The position numbers and the translations under genes were made by a program. A stretch of DNA of 64,000 nucleotides from Metellina segmentata (taxonomy: Eukaryota > Arthropoda > Arachnida > Araneae > Tetragnathidae): assembly GCA_947359465.1 (NCBI GenBank), contig OX375877.1, positions 52,738,744-52,802,743 on the forward strand. The letters run 5' to 3'. Below are positions 47,251 to 57,673 of this stretch, piece after piece. The notes under the pieces were generated by a model. That model searched no databases. It worked only from the letters and a program-made list of their open reading frames with translations, and had not been told where the DNA came from. Position 1 is the first letter of the stretch, and each line of letters opens with the position of its first letter.

Positions 47251-48028
47251 AGAAAAGACACACCTGTGAGCAATAGGAGTAGAAAATAGAGATCGGCTAA
47301 ACTATTTTATGATAGATAATATAATTAACGATTCTTGCTAATTTGCGTGTTAACAATTATTTTTCAATTAAACTTCATATTTTTATTATGAAATAGAACA
47401 AAGTCAGCAACTAAATTGAACGTTTACGTATAGCTGTTAGAAATTGATACTAATGTTTGATTTAGAATGTTATTGGGTGCTAGAAATTTTTTAAATTATT
47501 TGATAAAAAGAAAATGTTGAAACTACTTGTTTTTAAAAATTACCTAATGACTGATTAAATTTTTTAATTTAAAATTCAATTGAATTTGAATGCTTTATTT
47601 CTATTCCAGTAACATTCATCTATTGCCAACTATAATATTTTGGATTACTGTTACTAACTGTTATCTAGCAACAATGCTGCTATTTAAACTTCTATCGGAA
47701 CAACATCCCATCTCTAATACATTAAGAGAGCTAGGATAATTACTATTCTTTTTGAATATTGTTACTTTTTATAATTTTATTATAACCATTATTCAATTAC
47801 ATTAATAATTCATTGCCAACCTTTTTAAAGCAAACGCATTTTTGTTCTTGAAAACTCCATATAGAACTTTACTTTTTAAACTCACATTTATACTCGAAAA
47901 ACAGGAATATACTTAATTCTAGCTCTTCCAGTAGAAAAGCAGATATATGAGAGGTTACGTCAATATGGAAAACAAACGCCAAGCTTTCACTTTGACGTAA
48001 GACAACAAAAAGAGCTCAATTAAAATCG
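47251..48028. other. AT-rich DNA, nothing recognised
   Basis: No gene or repeat found. Confidence 0.5.
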
Positions 48029-48328
48029 TTATATCGTTACAAATACGTGAGAAACAGTAATAGTATTCGTAAACAGCATGGAGTCCAATTCGCATTCTTC
48101 ACAATAGATTGTGGGTGCGGCAGTTCCCCCATCCCCGTGGATTGAAGATACGAAGCATTTTTTCTGGGTGTGCCTCAGCGTTTGACTCGGTCTATCTCGA
48201 CAACGGCGAACGCATTGTTCACTGCTGTCGAGAATAGTTTTAAAGCACTCGACGAGACCTATTCGAATATTTGGTAACCTTTCTAAACAATACCTGACTT
48301 GCTGTGATTTCAGATCTCCGATCTGCAA
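48029..48328 (-). CDS. Unassigned 99-codon reading frame, possible exon
   Basis: Minus-strand frame of even composition in AT-rich surroundings. It has seven Cys (YC, ECF, QCVRRC, KCF and a final YCEECE), no transmembrane stretch and no signal peptide at the first Met-like codon. The initiator is not an ATG, so if real it begins upstream, possibly after the acceptor-like TTCGACTTGCAG at 48318-48329. I know no family with this pattern. It overlaps no repeat I can see. It may equally be chance. Confidence 0.3.
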   Translation of the reverse strand: MQIGDLKSQQVRYCLERLPNIRIGLVECFKTILDSSEQCVRRCRDRPSQTLRHTQKKCFVSSIHGDGGTAAPTIYCEECELDSMLFTNTITVSHVFVTI

Positions 48329-48384
48329 GTCGAAGTCCTACGTTCCAAACTGACGGCTCAATCAGAACTGAGCCGGTTTTGGTA

Positions 48385-48545
48385 TTAAGTTATTAATTGA
48401 ATAAGTCATTAAATTATTAAGTTGATGAATGTAAAATTAATAATTTAATAATCTATTAAATTAGCAATTCAATAAATTGAATAAATAATGTATTAATCTA
48501 TAAATTATTAATTCAATAAATTAAATAAATAATTTGATACTTTTT
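48385..48545. repeat. AT low-complexity stretch (TTAAT/AATAAAT steps)
   Basis: Irregular repetition of AATTAATAA and CAATAAATT; no defined unit. Confidence 0.7.
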
Positions 48546-48832
48546 ATTTTAGTTTAATTCTTCAAATGCATTGAATGAATTCTTAATATTTTATCTGTAG
48601 GAAGATATAAAAATGAGATAAACCAAGTACCTTCAAGCATTTACGGGCAACAATTGTGGACATACGTTCTTTGACATTTAAAAAAATTTTGATGTGCCCT
48701 ATCCCTTTTTAAATTTTGTCCAAGAATTTTCGGATCACCTTGAGTGAGACTTTTTCTGTCAAACAAAATGTAGGTGGCTGTAGAGTTTCTGCGGTGTAAG
48801 TCATGTAAGTATAGATACTTTCCTGTACGTAT

Positions 48833-49020
48833 CCCGGAAGCAGGAAGTGCTTAATGCGACGTACGTCGCTGTACAAAGTCTATGCAGAACAATTTGCTTA
48901 ATTTTATCAAAATTTTGGTAGATTTTTTTTTTAATCATAAGTTACGATATTCTGATGCACAAAGCACGCTCCTTGCCACACATTTTTTTTCTTCTCTAGC
49001 TACGGTACACCGCCCCAAAT
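48833..49020 (+). repeat. Dispersed repeat with GCGACGTACGTCGC palindrome, copy 2
   Basis: Partner of 11000-11195, same orientation, same block order. A short T-run expansion and scattered substitutions separate them. Confidence 0.75.
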
Positions 49021-49200
49021 CACCACCAACACTTCATAAATAACACATCTATGTCAATGACAAAATATTTAACTTCAAAAGTTATTGACAGAATTGCAAA
49101 TTCTGAAAGTATGCCTTGGATACTTTTATAATACCTTTAAATAAAGTAAGCTAATTAATTTTGATGTTTTATTATAAATATGTAATACATATATTTAGCC

Positions 49201-49611
49201 ACAGCCGCGGTAGCTCAGTCAGTAGAGCGTCGGGCTCGCATCGGAAGGGTTGTGGGTTCTGTCCTCAGCGGAGCCTGCAATTCTGATGGTTGCGAGATCG
49301 GCGCTTGGACCTGGCTAAAGACCGTCGTGTTCGCTAATGGTGGCTGGGGCACGTTAAATAGGTCGTGGTCACAAAGTCCCCCATGTTCCCATACCAAATC
49401 AATACCTCTGGGGGTACCTGATCAGGGGGTTATCGGCCTGTGATTGGGATCTAAATTACGATATGTGTGAGTCAATGGATGTGTGAAAGGGACTTTCCTG
49501 TAAAACGGATGTGTCATGCATGAAGAAGTCCAACCCTCCGGGGCAATGGCACCCCCAATTGGGCCATATATGGCCCAATTGGGGGTGCCATTTCACGACA
49601 ACAACAACAAC
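49201..49611 (+). mobile_element. tRNA-derived SINE, head Z, with palindromic 3' part
   Basis: The head contains GCCGCGGTAGCTCAGTCAGT, AGAGCGTCGGGCTCGCATCG and a weak B box (GGGTTCTGTCC). The body continues CTGGCTAAAGACCGTCGTG and CTCTGGGGGTACCTGATCAG, then a 48-bp palindrome, then a CAA-repeat tail. A perfect 10-bp duplication ATATTTAGCC flanks it (49191-49200, 49612-49621). Longer than the 40.7-kb copy, which lacks the palindromic end. Confidence 0.92.
49545..49592. repeat. Perfect 48-bp palindrome in SINE 3' end
   Basis: Centre between 49568 and 49569. The left arm begins AATGGCACCCCCAATTGGGC and the right arm is its exact complement. The RNA would form a 24-bp hairpin with almost no loop. 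Confidence 0.95.
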
Positions 49612-49849
49612 ATATTTAGCCTATAATTGTGTTTCACGTCTGTTTTTGATTTTACAGCAGTTTTTAAAATTCGGACAAAATGCCTGCAGAACAATTCCAA
49701 TTGCTTGGAGTTGGGCTGCAAAACACTGAATATAATTCTGCACCTGGGGTACGTATTTATAAGAAAAACCTTAACACAGACTGTCTGGTTTGCTCTGAAA
49801 ATCCCTCATACAATTGAATTTGCATATTTTAGTTTTATTTAGTGGGGGG

Positions 49850-50370
49850 ATCGCCATCATATCTAGAACCGGATCTGCAATGCAGATGAGTGTAGGGGAA
49901 AAGTTTTGAAATTTCCCGAGGCACAACTAGGGAAAGTATGCTTCCCCTATTTGCGCCTCTGGAAAGAGGACCAGACCAAGTTTGAGCAACGACACCCGAA
50001 CCCGGCTCTCACACGGAAGTACACGCGATACTTCGGAAACAAAGCTGCTGTAAGTTCAACAGCTAATTAACTGGGCCCTCCGCGAGTGTCGCACAATAGC
50101 TACTCAAACCGGAGTCCCAGTTAAAGCGGCACTTCCCACGAAAAGCGAAAGTGCACCACCACACCCTAACGTGGGTCATACGCCCAAGCGAAAGGCCCCC
50201 GGGTGTGCGATATACCCAAGTCCAGACACAAAGAAAATCTGCTCCAAATTGTCGAAGTACTCACGCAAACCGCTCCTGATGACGTTCAGCGATAACCTAA
50301 GGCTGGAGATAGTAATTTGGACTCTCGGAGGCTGGAATTATTGTAAAAAGTGGTTTTTACCATAAGCGGG
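49850..50370 (+). pseudogene. GC-richer degraded coding-like segment, possible element ORF
   Basis: A frame from about 50060 to 50365 reads TQTGVPVKAALPTKSESAPP, then GHTPKRKAPGCAIYPSPDTK; basic, Pro and Ser rich, like the start of many retroelement ORF1 or gag-like proteins. The upstream part is broken by stops. 49917-49960 can form a stem (GAGGCACAACTAGGG with CCCCTATTTGCGCCTC). No zinc knuckle or RT is visible. The identity is unproven. Confidence 0.3.
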
Positions 50371-51235
50371 GAAAGTGAAATAACCGTAATATCCCCTCTA
50401 AATGGGCCTTCAGATCGACACAAGGCCATGCTTTCTTCCCGTTTTCAATTCTTGGGAGATCGTTAATCTTTCGACATTAAAGTGGATTTTCTGAGTACAT
50501 GTTTTTTTTTCATGATGAGAGCTGTTTGTCTCTCGCAGTTTGCTTTTTGTGATTGGGTCGTAATTATATACCGAAAAACTTTTGAATGGAGGTAAGGAAT
50601 TTTAAAATCTGGTCATGGATTCTTTCGAGTAGTTGAGCATACAAGAGGAAGCTACATTATGAATTTGCCTTGTAGGGCTGGGTGATTTGTTTAGATTAGG
50701 GTTTAATAATTACTTTCCGTTGAAACGTTACTTCACTGAGTGGTCAGGGTCGTTTACGTTGGTTATGACAAAATTGCAGTGGAAGAACCGTGTTATTCAT
50801 AACATATATGGGATTTGATGACCTCCTACTTTACAATGCAAAATAAGCCAATACCTTTTAAATTAGAATTTAAATAAAAATAGTAAATATAAAAATGATT
50901 GGACGAGGTGTTTTTTCTTCTATCATTAATTAAACTTTATCCAAAAGCACCCTTTCAACAAAAAGAGTGTGAGATCATTTCGACTTTCGGGATTTTGGAA
51001 ACGCAAGGGTGTTAATTCTTACGGCGTATTAAGGTACCAATACAAATGAACCGTTTCAGTAATAGTTTTTAATAATTAAAGACTCATTTCAGCGAACTTA
51101 AAAGTTATCACACTCTGAACGTCTTTTATTCTAAGTCAAGAAAATGTTACAGCATGCACAATCTACCTAAGTAGTATGTGTTGATAAATGCCCGCCCCTA
51201 AAAGGAGGTTTTTAAACTCATACTTCAAATTGAAA

Positions 51236-51238
<3 letters not shown>
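50371..51238. other. AT-rich DNA, nothing recognised
   Basis: I see no gene, RNA or repeat in this stretch. Confidence 0.5.

Positions 51239-51296
<58 letters not shown>
51239..51296. repeat. (TA)29 microsatellite
   Basis: 58 bases of uninterrupted TA. Confidence 0.97.
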
Positions 51297-51298
<2 letters not shown>

Positions 51299-51349
51299 CT
51301 CAATTAATTTTTTTACATAAAACGTAACATTTACTTTTGCTGTTACATA

Positions 51350-51392
51350 ATAGCCCGTAGTGTTGCTCCAGCTCGACGTTAATTAAAATACC
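51350..51392 (+). mobile_element. SINE tail T2 fragment
   Basis: GCCCGTAGTGTTGCTCCAGC followed by TCGACGTTAATT matches the last part of the T2 tail only. Confidence 0.7.
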
Positions 51393-52454
51393 TAAGATAC
51401 TTACCACAAATTACATGTGACTAATATATTAAAATTGGCGTTTATTTCGATTTTATAAAGCTTTTAACTCTAATAACTAAGCTGTTAAGAATGTCAATTT
51501 GATGATAAGTGAAATATTATAAAATATAATAATGCACTAAAGAAAAACTTTTTTAACTCTTACCGAGACACGACAAGACAAATTTTTGACTTCAATCACT
51601 TGCATTTCTGCGTATTTTCGATTTCGGCCAATTTGAAAACCGAATGAATATATATCTCATTTTGTTTAACATTATTGTTTAACATATTTGTTTAACATTT
51701 CATTCAAGAATGCCTCTTCAGGATTCGTTAAGGGTTGAAGAAAGTCTTTTAATGTTTAATATATTTTTTAAGAAATAGAGCAACATAAAAATATTCGGCT
51801 ATATTTGTTGACGAATCTACATATCTAATTTCAATTTGTTTACCACACAAAGGCAGAAACTGAAGAGTTAAATTTTTCAATAGAAAGAAAATTTAATCAA
51901 ACCACACAAACTAAATCCCACATGCCTCATTAGCGTAGTTACTGAAGCAGATATGGACTGAAAATAAGCCAGACACGATTTATGACGAAGCTGAATCATT
52001 GAAGACACTATTACCTCATGATTTGTCGAAACAAAGCATCAAAGTTGAATTTTGCACGCACATCAATGTATTTGTATGTGTACTACAAACCTAAAAGACG
52101 TAACTGTAATTATTAGTCTTTTTAATTCGTGTTGATGGAAAAGTTCGTTTTCTAACAATTACGCAAGGGACGATCATATTCAAAATTGCGATTTACAACA
52201 GTGGTTACTCAACAATTTTTGTGCATCAGCTTAAGCAATCTAATACCTTTGATAGATACTAACGCCTTATGTTTAAATTTTATTTCTAGCTCCAATGAAT
52301 AGATGATAAATCATTCCTGACCATTTCTCTCTTATTTTGTACATAATTTCACGGTGGTCTACAAAATGCGGTCGTCGTTCGTTACAAAACAGCTGCCTGC
52401 GCGTAGTTTGACAGTTAAACAATAAGATGTGCTGAATTTGAAATAAATATTAAG
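51393..52454. other. AT-rich DNA, nothing recognised
   Basis: No gene seen. A three-fold TTTGTTTAACAT repeat sits near 51660-51700. Confidence 0.45.
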
Positions 52455-53050
52455 ACTGACAAGAGGGACAGTTAACAGGCTCTCTATCTTGAAACAAGTC
52501 ATTGCAGCCCTTTTTCACCTGTATCGTAGAACATAAACATTTTTGCCATTTTGTTTGCTACAAAAATATCGTTTGTTGTGATTAGAATAAATCATATTCT
52601 CCATCGTAATCTCTTTTAAATCTAATATTCTTCGTTGAATATAAAGCTTCAACAACCGGAAAAAATTAATTTATATGATTAATTGGAATATGAGATGCAA
52701 AAAAATGAACATAATAGGAAAACTATTAGAACTAACAAGTATATAATTATTAGAACTAGAAGATTATATATTAGAACTAACAAGAAGGACAGTTAACAGG
52801 CTCTCTATCTTGAAACAAGTCATTGCAGCCCTTTTTCACCTGTATCGTAGAACATAAACATTTTTGCCATTTTTTACTTGGAAAAAATCGTCTATTGTGA
52901 ATAGAATAAATCATATTCTTCATCGTAATCTCTTTTAGATCGAATACTCTTCGTTGAATGCAAAGCTTCAACAACCGGAAAAAATTAATTTATGTGATTA
53001 ATTGGAATATGAGATGCAAAAAAAAAATGAACATAGCAGAAAAACTAAAT
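52455..53050. repeat. Recent two-copy tandem duplication, offset 321
   Basis: GGACAGTTAACAGGCTCTCT at 52466 recurs at 52787, and the copies stay close to identical for about 240 bases to GGAATATGAGATGCAAAAAA. ATTAGAACTAACAAG-type short repeats mark the junction at 52725-52785. A minus-strand frame in copy 2 (KKWQKCLCSTIQVKKGCNDL) is shifted by indels in copy 1, and substitutions between copies are mostly non-synonymous, so it is probably not coding. Confidence 0.88.
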
Positions 53051-53949
53051 TGAATTTGATAACATTTTTTTTCTCAATCTGCTAATCCTTTCAAAACATA
53101 GGCTATGTTGTTTTACACTTAAAGTTGCAAAACGTGACAAACTTTAAAGAGATAGAACTAATTATGTTGGAAATTAATGACTGGAAAACTAGTTGAATTT
53201 TAACGAAACACAATGTTTGGTAAAATAAAACAGATGTAGTTTTCAAGTGAATTATTTTTTCCTTTGACTGCTAACAGAGGCTTTAATAGTATAGAGAACG
53301 CAATGAAATTCAATCACTTTAGCTTCTAATGAGTTTTTTTATTTACATTATAATTTTAAAAATTGTTTTCATTAAACAATATTTTCTGATATTTATGCAG
53401 CTTGGTTCCATTAGACTTAAAAATAATAAATTAATTATTTAATTCGAACAAACTTCTACAACAATTTCAGAAAAAGAGTAAAAGTTTCATAAAGTAAATA
53501 CTTTCTAAATAGCAATAAGAATAATCAACTGTGGAATTTTTTTTCTGTTCTCAATTTTCTTTAAATTTTTTAATTACATTTCGCTCTACCAAAACCGGTG
53601 TTCTTTCTAAGAAATTCTTCCTTGGCGACACAAAAAGCAGACCAAAAGCAAAAAAGTCTTAATATCAAATCTGAATCCAACTTTGTTTTATTTTCGTGAA
53701 CCAGCATTATTTTACGATACATACATTTCCAAATATAAAGAATTTGCCAAGAATGCTGGTCATCAGAAATTATTATCATACTAGCAGACCCGCAAATAGC
53801 TGTTATTTGTTTCTTAGTTGCTCAAATTTTTAGATGGCCGTGTCATTGCTCACATTTCATACCTTATTTAAATTCATTAGACTTAAGCACACATCTATAT
53901 GCACACTTAATGTTTATAAACGAAATAAAATTAATCTACTAATATAAAA
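53051..53949. other. AT-rich DNA, nothing recognised
   Basis: The 69-codon frame at 53570-53779 (minus) is unrecognised. Confidence 0.45.
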
Positions 53950-54310
53950 AAGCATTTCGTGTTCTAGTGGTATTAATTCTTATTACCAATAAAGTGTATG
54001 GTAAACAATTTACACCTCAATCATCTTACGACAGTTAGCCTCCTAACGTCCACTTCATTTGCATCCATTTAAACCCACTTTCGCTTTCGCTCGTATTTTC
54101 TTTTCCTTTCCAATTTCTATCTTCCTGATTTCTGATTGTCTTCTGTCATCAAACTACTGAAAATATTCGGACGCTTTCCGTGTAGTTTTAGCAATATTAT
54201 GCAGCTTCATTGTTCAAATAAAGAGCGTATCTAAACTAAACTATATAAGTGGCGAATGAATCTCGTAAACGTTGATTTTCTATTGTTTATATTCGCTGCT
54301 GCCATTTGAC
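53950..54310 (+). repeat. Dispersed repeat, GAGCTGCATAATAT family, copy d
   Basis: The longest copy: aligns upstream with copy c (TTATTACCAATAAAGTG region) and downstream with copy a (ATTGTTTATATTCGCTGCTG). Together the copies define a unit of at least 350 bases. No termini or coding frame recognised. Confidence 0.55.
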
Positions 54311-55299
54311 AATACACAACTAACTTCTATTTCTGTACCACGAACGATAGCGAAATATATAAAGGAAGAAAGTTTTCAAATTCAGAAGTTTTTCTTTTTT
54401 GAAATAAAAACCCGATGCATTCTGTTAGTTATTTTATTTTAATAAAATATTTAATTAATTTATTTCATGAGTTCTAAATTTTGTGTCGATATCCTCTTAA
54501 TATCAAGTAGAACTTTTAGTAAGATATTTTTGACAGATAAGTAGTTCCTTGATTCTAATCCTCCAATTAATAGCCATTTTATTCATACCATGCATCTTAT
54601 TTAGAAAGTAGATTTTGTCATAAAAAATCACGAGGACTTTTGATTGAAAACATTCTGCTGAATGTATTTAGTAACAGAATGGCCTTCTCTTTCATCATAG
54701 GCTTCCAACCTTAACCACATTTGAGGGCAAGGTGGAAAGTTTGTGCTATTTTCAAGCTCGTTGCCACGCCTTTTAGATCAAAATTAATGCCAAATACCAT
54801 ATGATACCAGTTTAGTTTCGAAATAACTTATGAAATTTACTTTCAGACTTTAGAGTTCCAGCAGAGTATTACTTCCATTCTATAATGGTTCTTATTTTCG
54901 AATTAAAATAAACTTTCTTTCAATTTAATATGTTTGCCCTTTAAGAATTAAATAGTTCTTGTATTCTTCAATGAAATGTTTTTGAATCTCGATTCTGCAT
55001 AATTTGAAGAATATTTAGTAAATTAATATTACAGGAAAAAACTTGACATACAGCCTGCGATGGCTGAACACTTCGACACATGCACGCTTAGAAGTTTCGT
55101 TTGTGTCGTTCGAAAGTATAGGAGACCTCGAGAACTAACTGTATTAGAGATAACGTCTGGCATGTGTAAACAACATAGTACGTTATTTAGATTCTTAGCT
55201 TATTTTCTCTTAATGTTCGGCTAACGGAATTACTCGTTTTGAATCCTGGTGTAGCCTTGGTGTATCAAGGAGGATGGGATTTGTGTTACACCTCACATA
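54311..55299. other. AT-rich DNA, nothing recognised
   Basis: I found no supportable feature here. Confidence 0.5.
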
Positions 55300-55432
55300 C
55301 ATACCTCACGTTCTAGGCTCAACTCGTCAACAAACAGGGTACACATTACATCCCAGATGGACAAACATCCATGGCCGACTCCGGATTCAAACCAGAAGCC
55401 AGCACCCTGACCACCACACTTATTGGTCAGAT
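55300..55432 (-). mobile_element. SINE head X variant, decayed
   Basis: On the plus strand ACAAACATCCATGGCCGACT, CCGGATTCAAACCAG and CTGACCACCACACTTATTGG match the complement of head X; the B box has one change. Lies directly next to a Y-type SINE in the same orientation. Confidence 0.65.
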
Positions 55433-55443
55433 TCTGGTCTCAT

Positions 55444-55755
55444 TTAGGTAGGTAGGTATTTCAATTAAAGTCGCACTGGAGTAACACTACGGGCTATTGG
55501 CGACGGTCCGGGATAAATCCCAAATAGAAAGACAAAACCCCGTAGTTTTGAACTATGGTGGGATGGCAAGGTCATACCTGAGAGCTAACACCCCACTCTT
55601 CAAACTTCCGCACCACGTGAACGTGATGACATTTGACATCACAATAGACTTAACATGCACCAGCCCCCTTTTGTACGTGATGGTCGTTGACTGAATTCGA
55701 ACTCACAACCCTCTGGTTGTAATTCCTTTACCATTCCAACCAAGATACCGCGGGA
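55444..55755 (-). mobile_element. SINE, head Y + middle + tail T2
   Basis: The plus strand shows the tail (AAGTCGCACTGGAGTAACAC, GGGCTATTGGCGACGGTCC), the middle (TCATACCTGAGAGCTAACAC) and the head complement (GAATTCGAACTCACAACC, CCAAGATACCGCGG). Full length. GGTAGGTAGGTATT precedes the 3' tail. Confidence 0.83.
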
Positions 55756-56595
55756 CGGTTGGAAGTCGACTGTATTAAGATGATTGAATCTAATAAACTA
55801 TTTCTTTTAAAAGAATGTTAATATATGATGACAATGAAATATTAAAATAATAAACTTAAGAAAAACTAACTTTATGCTTAAATTGCCAGACCGATTCGTC
55901 GATGAATAAAAGTAAATTGCAGCTATGGAATTGATATTTTTTGATAATTTTTATTTACTAGAATGGCTTTCAAGAAAGACGAAGAAGCTAGGGAAATCAA
56001 ACATTTAAAACTGGTACTCAAAAAATATTTCTAAACCCCATTTAATTAAACCTTGAAGAAACATTATCGCAGAGGAACAAACCAAATAGAAACTAGAATA
56101 TATTAAATATTTAATAATGGCGTGCATGAAATATGTATTCAAAATATATTTAGGAAGTTTGTGTGGTGCGGTAATGCCTAATTCAAAGGTATAAGAGTGT
56201 AAAGAACGGTAACAAAATTATAATAGAAGTGATATATTCTGGGAGGGATTCTTAAGGTGAACTTCTGCTCTATTATTTTCTGTAAAATAGTAAAATTTCT
56301 TCTACAAAATGCTTTTTTTAATTACAGATTTATATCATGATCTGAACAGTGAAATGAACCGAAAATCGTACACCAAATCTAAGAAATCGCATATCTTTAA
56401 TTCACAAAAGAAGGAATCTGGAAACTGATCTGTGGAGTTTATAGAAGTAGAATTTATTATAAGATTGAAATTTATAAAATCTGATTCGTGGTAGGAAAGG
56501 GACAACGTTCATTTGGAATGTTTTTAGTGACAGCTTATCTAGTGATTTTTATTAATCTTAATTTTAATGCAGCTTACAAAATCACTTTCCTGGAG
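55756..56595. other. AT-rich DNA, nothing recognised
   Basis: No feature can be supported from the sequence. Confidence 0.5.
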
Positions 56596-57050
56596 CTCTA
56601 TTTCAGCAAGACAATGCCCATCCACATAGAACGTACAAGCCTTTTTCAGTGCATGACAGGTTACGCTTCTTCTATTATGGTCTGCACGTTCCCCTGATCT
56701 GTCCCCAATTGAGCATGTCTGGGATTACATCGGTCTGCGACTCGCTCGTACCTTTTGTCGGGCAGGGAGTACGGATGAACTTTGGCATCAAAGGCCATCT
56801 GAAATGCTCTTCCTCAGTATACCATTCAGAATCTGTATGATTCGATGCCACGACGTGTACAGGCTCTCATCGCTGCGCGTGGCGGATTCACAAGATATTG
56901 TTTTTCGGCATTATTGTTGTTTTATTGCTCTGGAAATTTGATAGTTTATTTAAACAACTATAAGTAATTCGTGGAATAAATTTCATATCGAATGATTTCT
57001 TCATAATATTGCAATTTTCTCAAACAGTAGTATATATATATACTGGAGAA
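56596..57050 (+). pseudogene. Tc1-like transposase relic, second family, copy B
   Basis: YFSKTMPIHIE lies over the shifted FQQDNAHPH motif (56601-56630), followed by LLLWSARSPDLSPIEHVWDY with the catalytic Glu. After another shift it reads AIWNALPQ, YDSMPRRVQALIAARGGFTR in the last 50 codons. Two or more frameshifts and an in-frame TGA (about 56655). The 5' two thirds are missing. The 3' flank to about 57030 matches the flank of copy A once the hAT-like insertion there is removed. Confidence 0.82.
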
Positions 57051-57403
57051 CATTGGCAGGTTTTCGCATTATAACTTTCAATTCTTGAAGTGATTCGTGA
57101 ATTCAAGTCAAAATGAATGAATCTGGATATTGCTCCTTTGTCTACCAAAGTACAGAAGTGCTGTCAAAAAACTGGTTTTGAAAGTATTAACTTCAGTTTT
57201 CAAAACCTTACTGCTTTCAAAGTGTTCATTCTTATTAAAAGAAGAATTTTACTGTGAATTTGTATTAAACAAAATCTAATTCAATTCAGAATCATTGTCT
57301 GTAAAATCATTGTCATTATTTCAATTCAAGAGAACTCTTCACGTAACATTTGTATATTTACTATTTTCGCTTTTAATGTAATTGACAATGAACACTTATC
57401 TAT

Positions 57404-57669
57404 TGTAGAAATGTTCAAGCAGAACAATATTAGTTAATCATAAACGTTTATTAGTACATTGAGGACAGTTACAGGGTTGGGACAAACATTTAAAGTTAAG
57501 GAAAACATTAAGTAACATCTGAGTTACATCTTAGCTAGAAACATCTTAACACATCTTATCAGCGTGACATCTTAGCAGCTATCTATGAGGAAGTAACTGC
57601 TATATAGAGGGCGCTTTATGGGGGAACTCCTATTGGGCGAGAGAGGTTTTGGCGTAAACCAATCCTACA
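57404..57669 (-). mobile_element. Solo LTR, 266 bp
   Basis: Begins TGTAG and ends CTACA, flanked by a perfect 4-bp duplication CTAT (57400-57403, 57670-57673). In minus orientation it has a TATA-like CTATATAG (about 57604), then AATAAA (about 57446-57451) some 150 bases on and about 40 bases before the end: the U3-R-U5 order. TAAGATGT recurs about four times between them. No pol or second LTR nearby, so it arose by LTR-LTR recombination; gypsy-like by size and duplication length. Confidence 0.75.
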
Positions 57670-57673
57670 CTAT

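Noticed and set aside
49203..49275. tRNA gene
   Set aside because: Good D-arm, but the T-arm is decayed and the unit ends in a CAA tail with a target duplication; it is a SINE.
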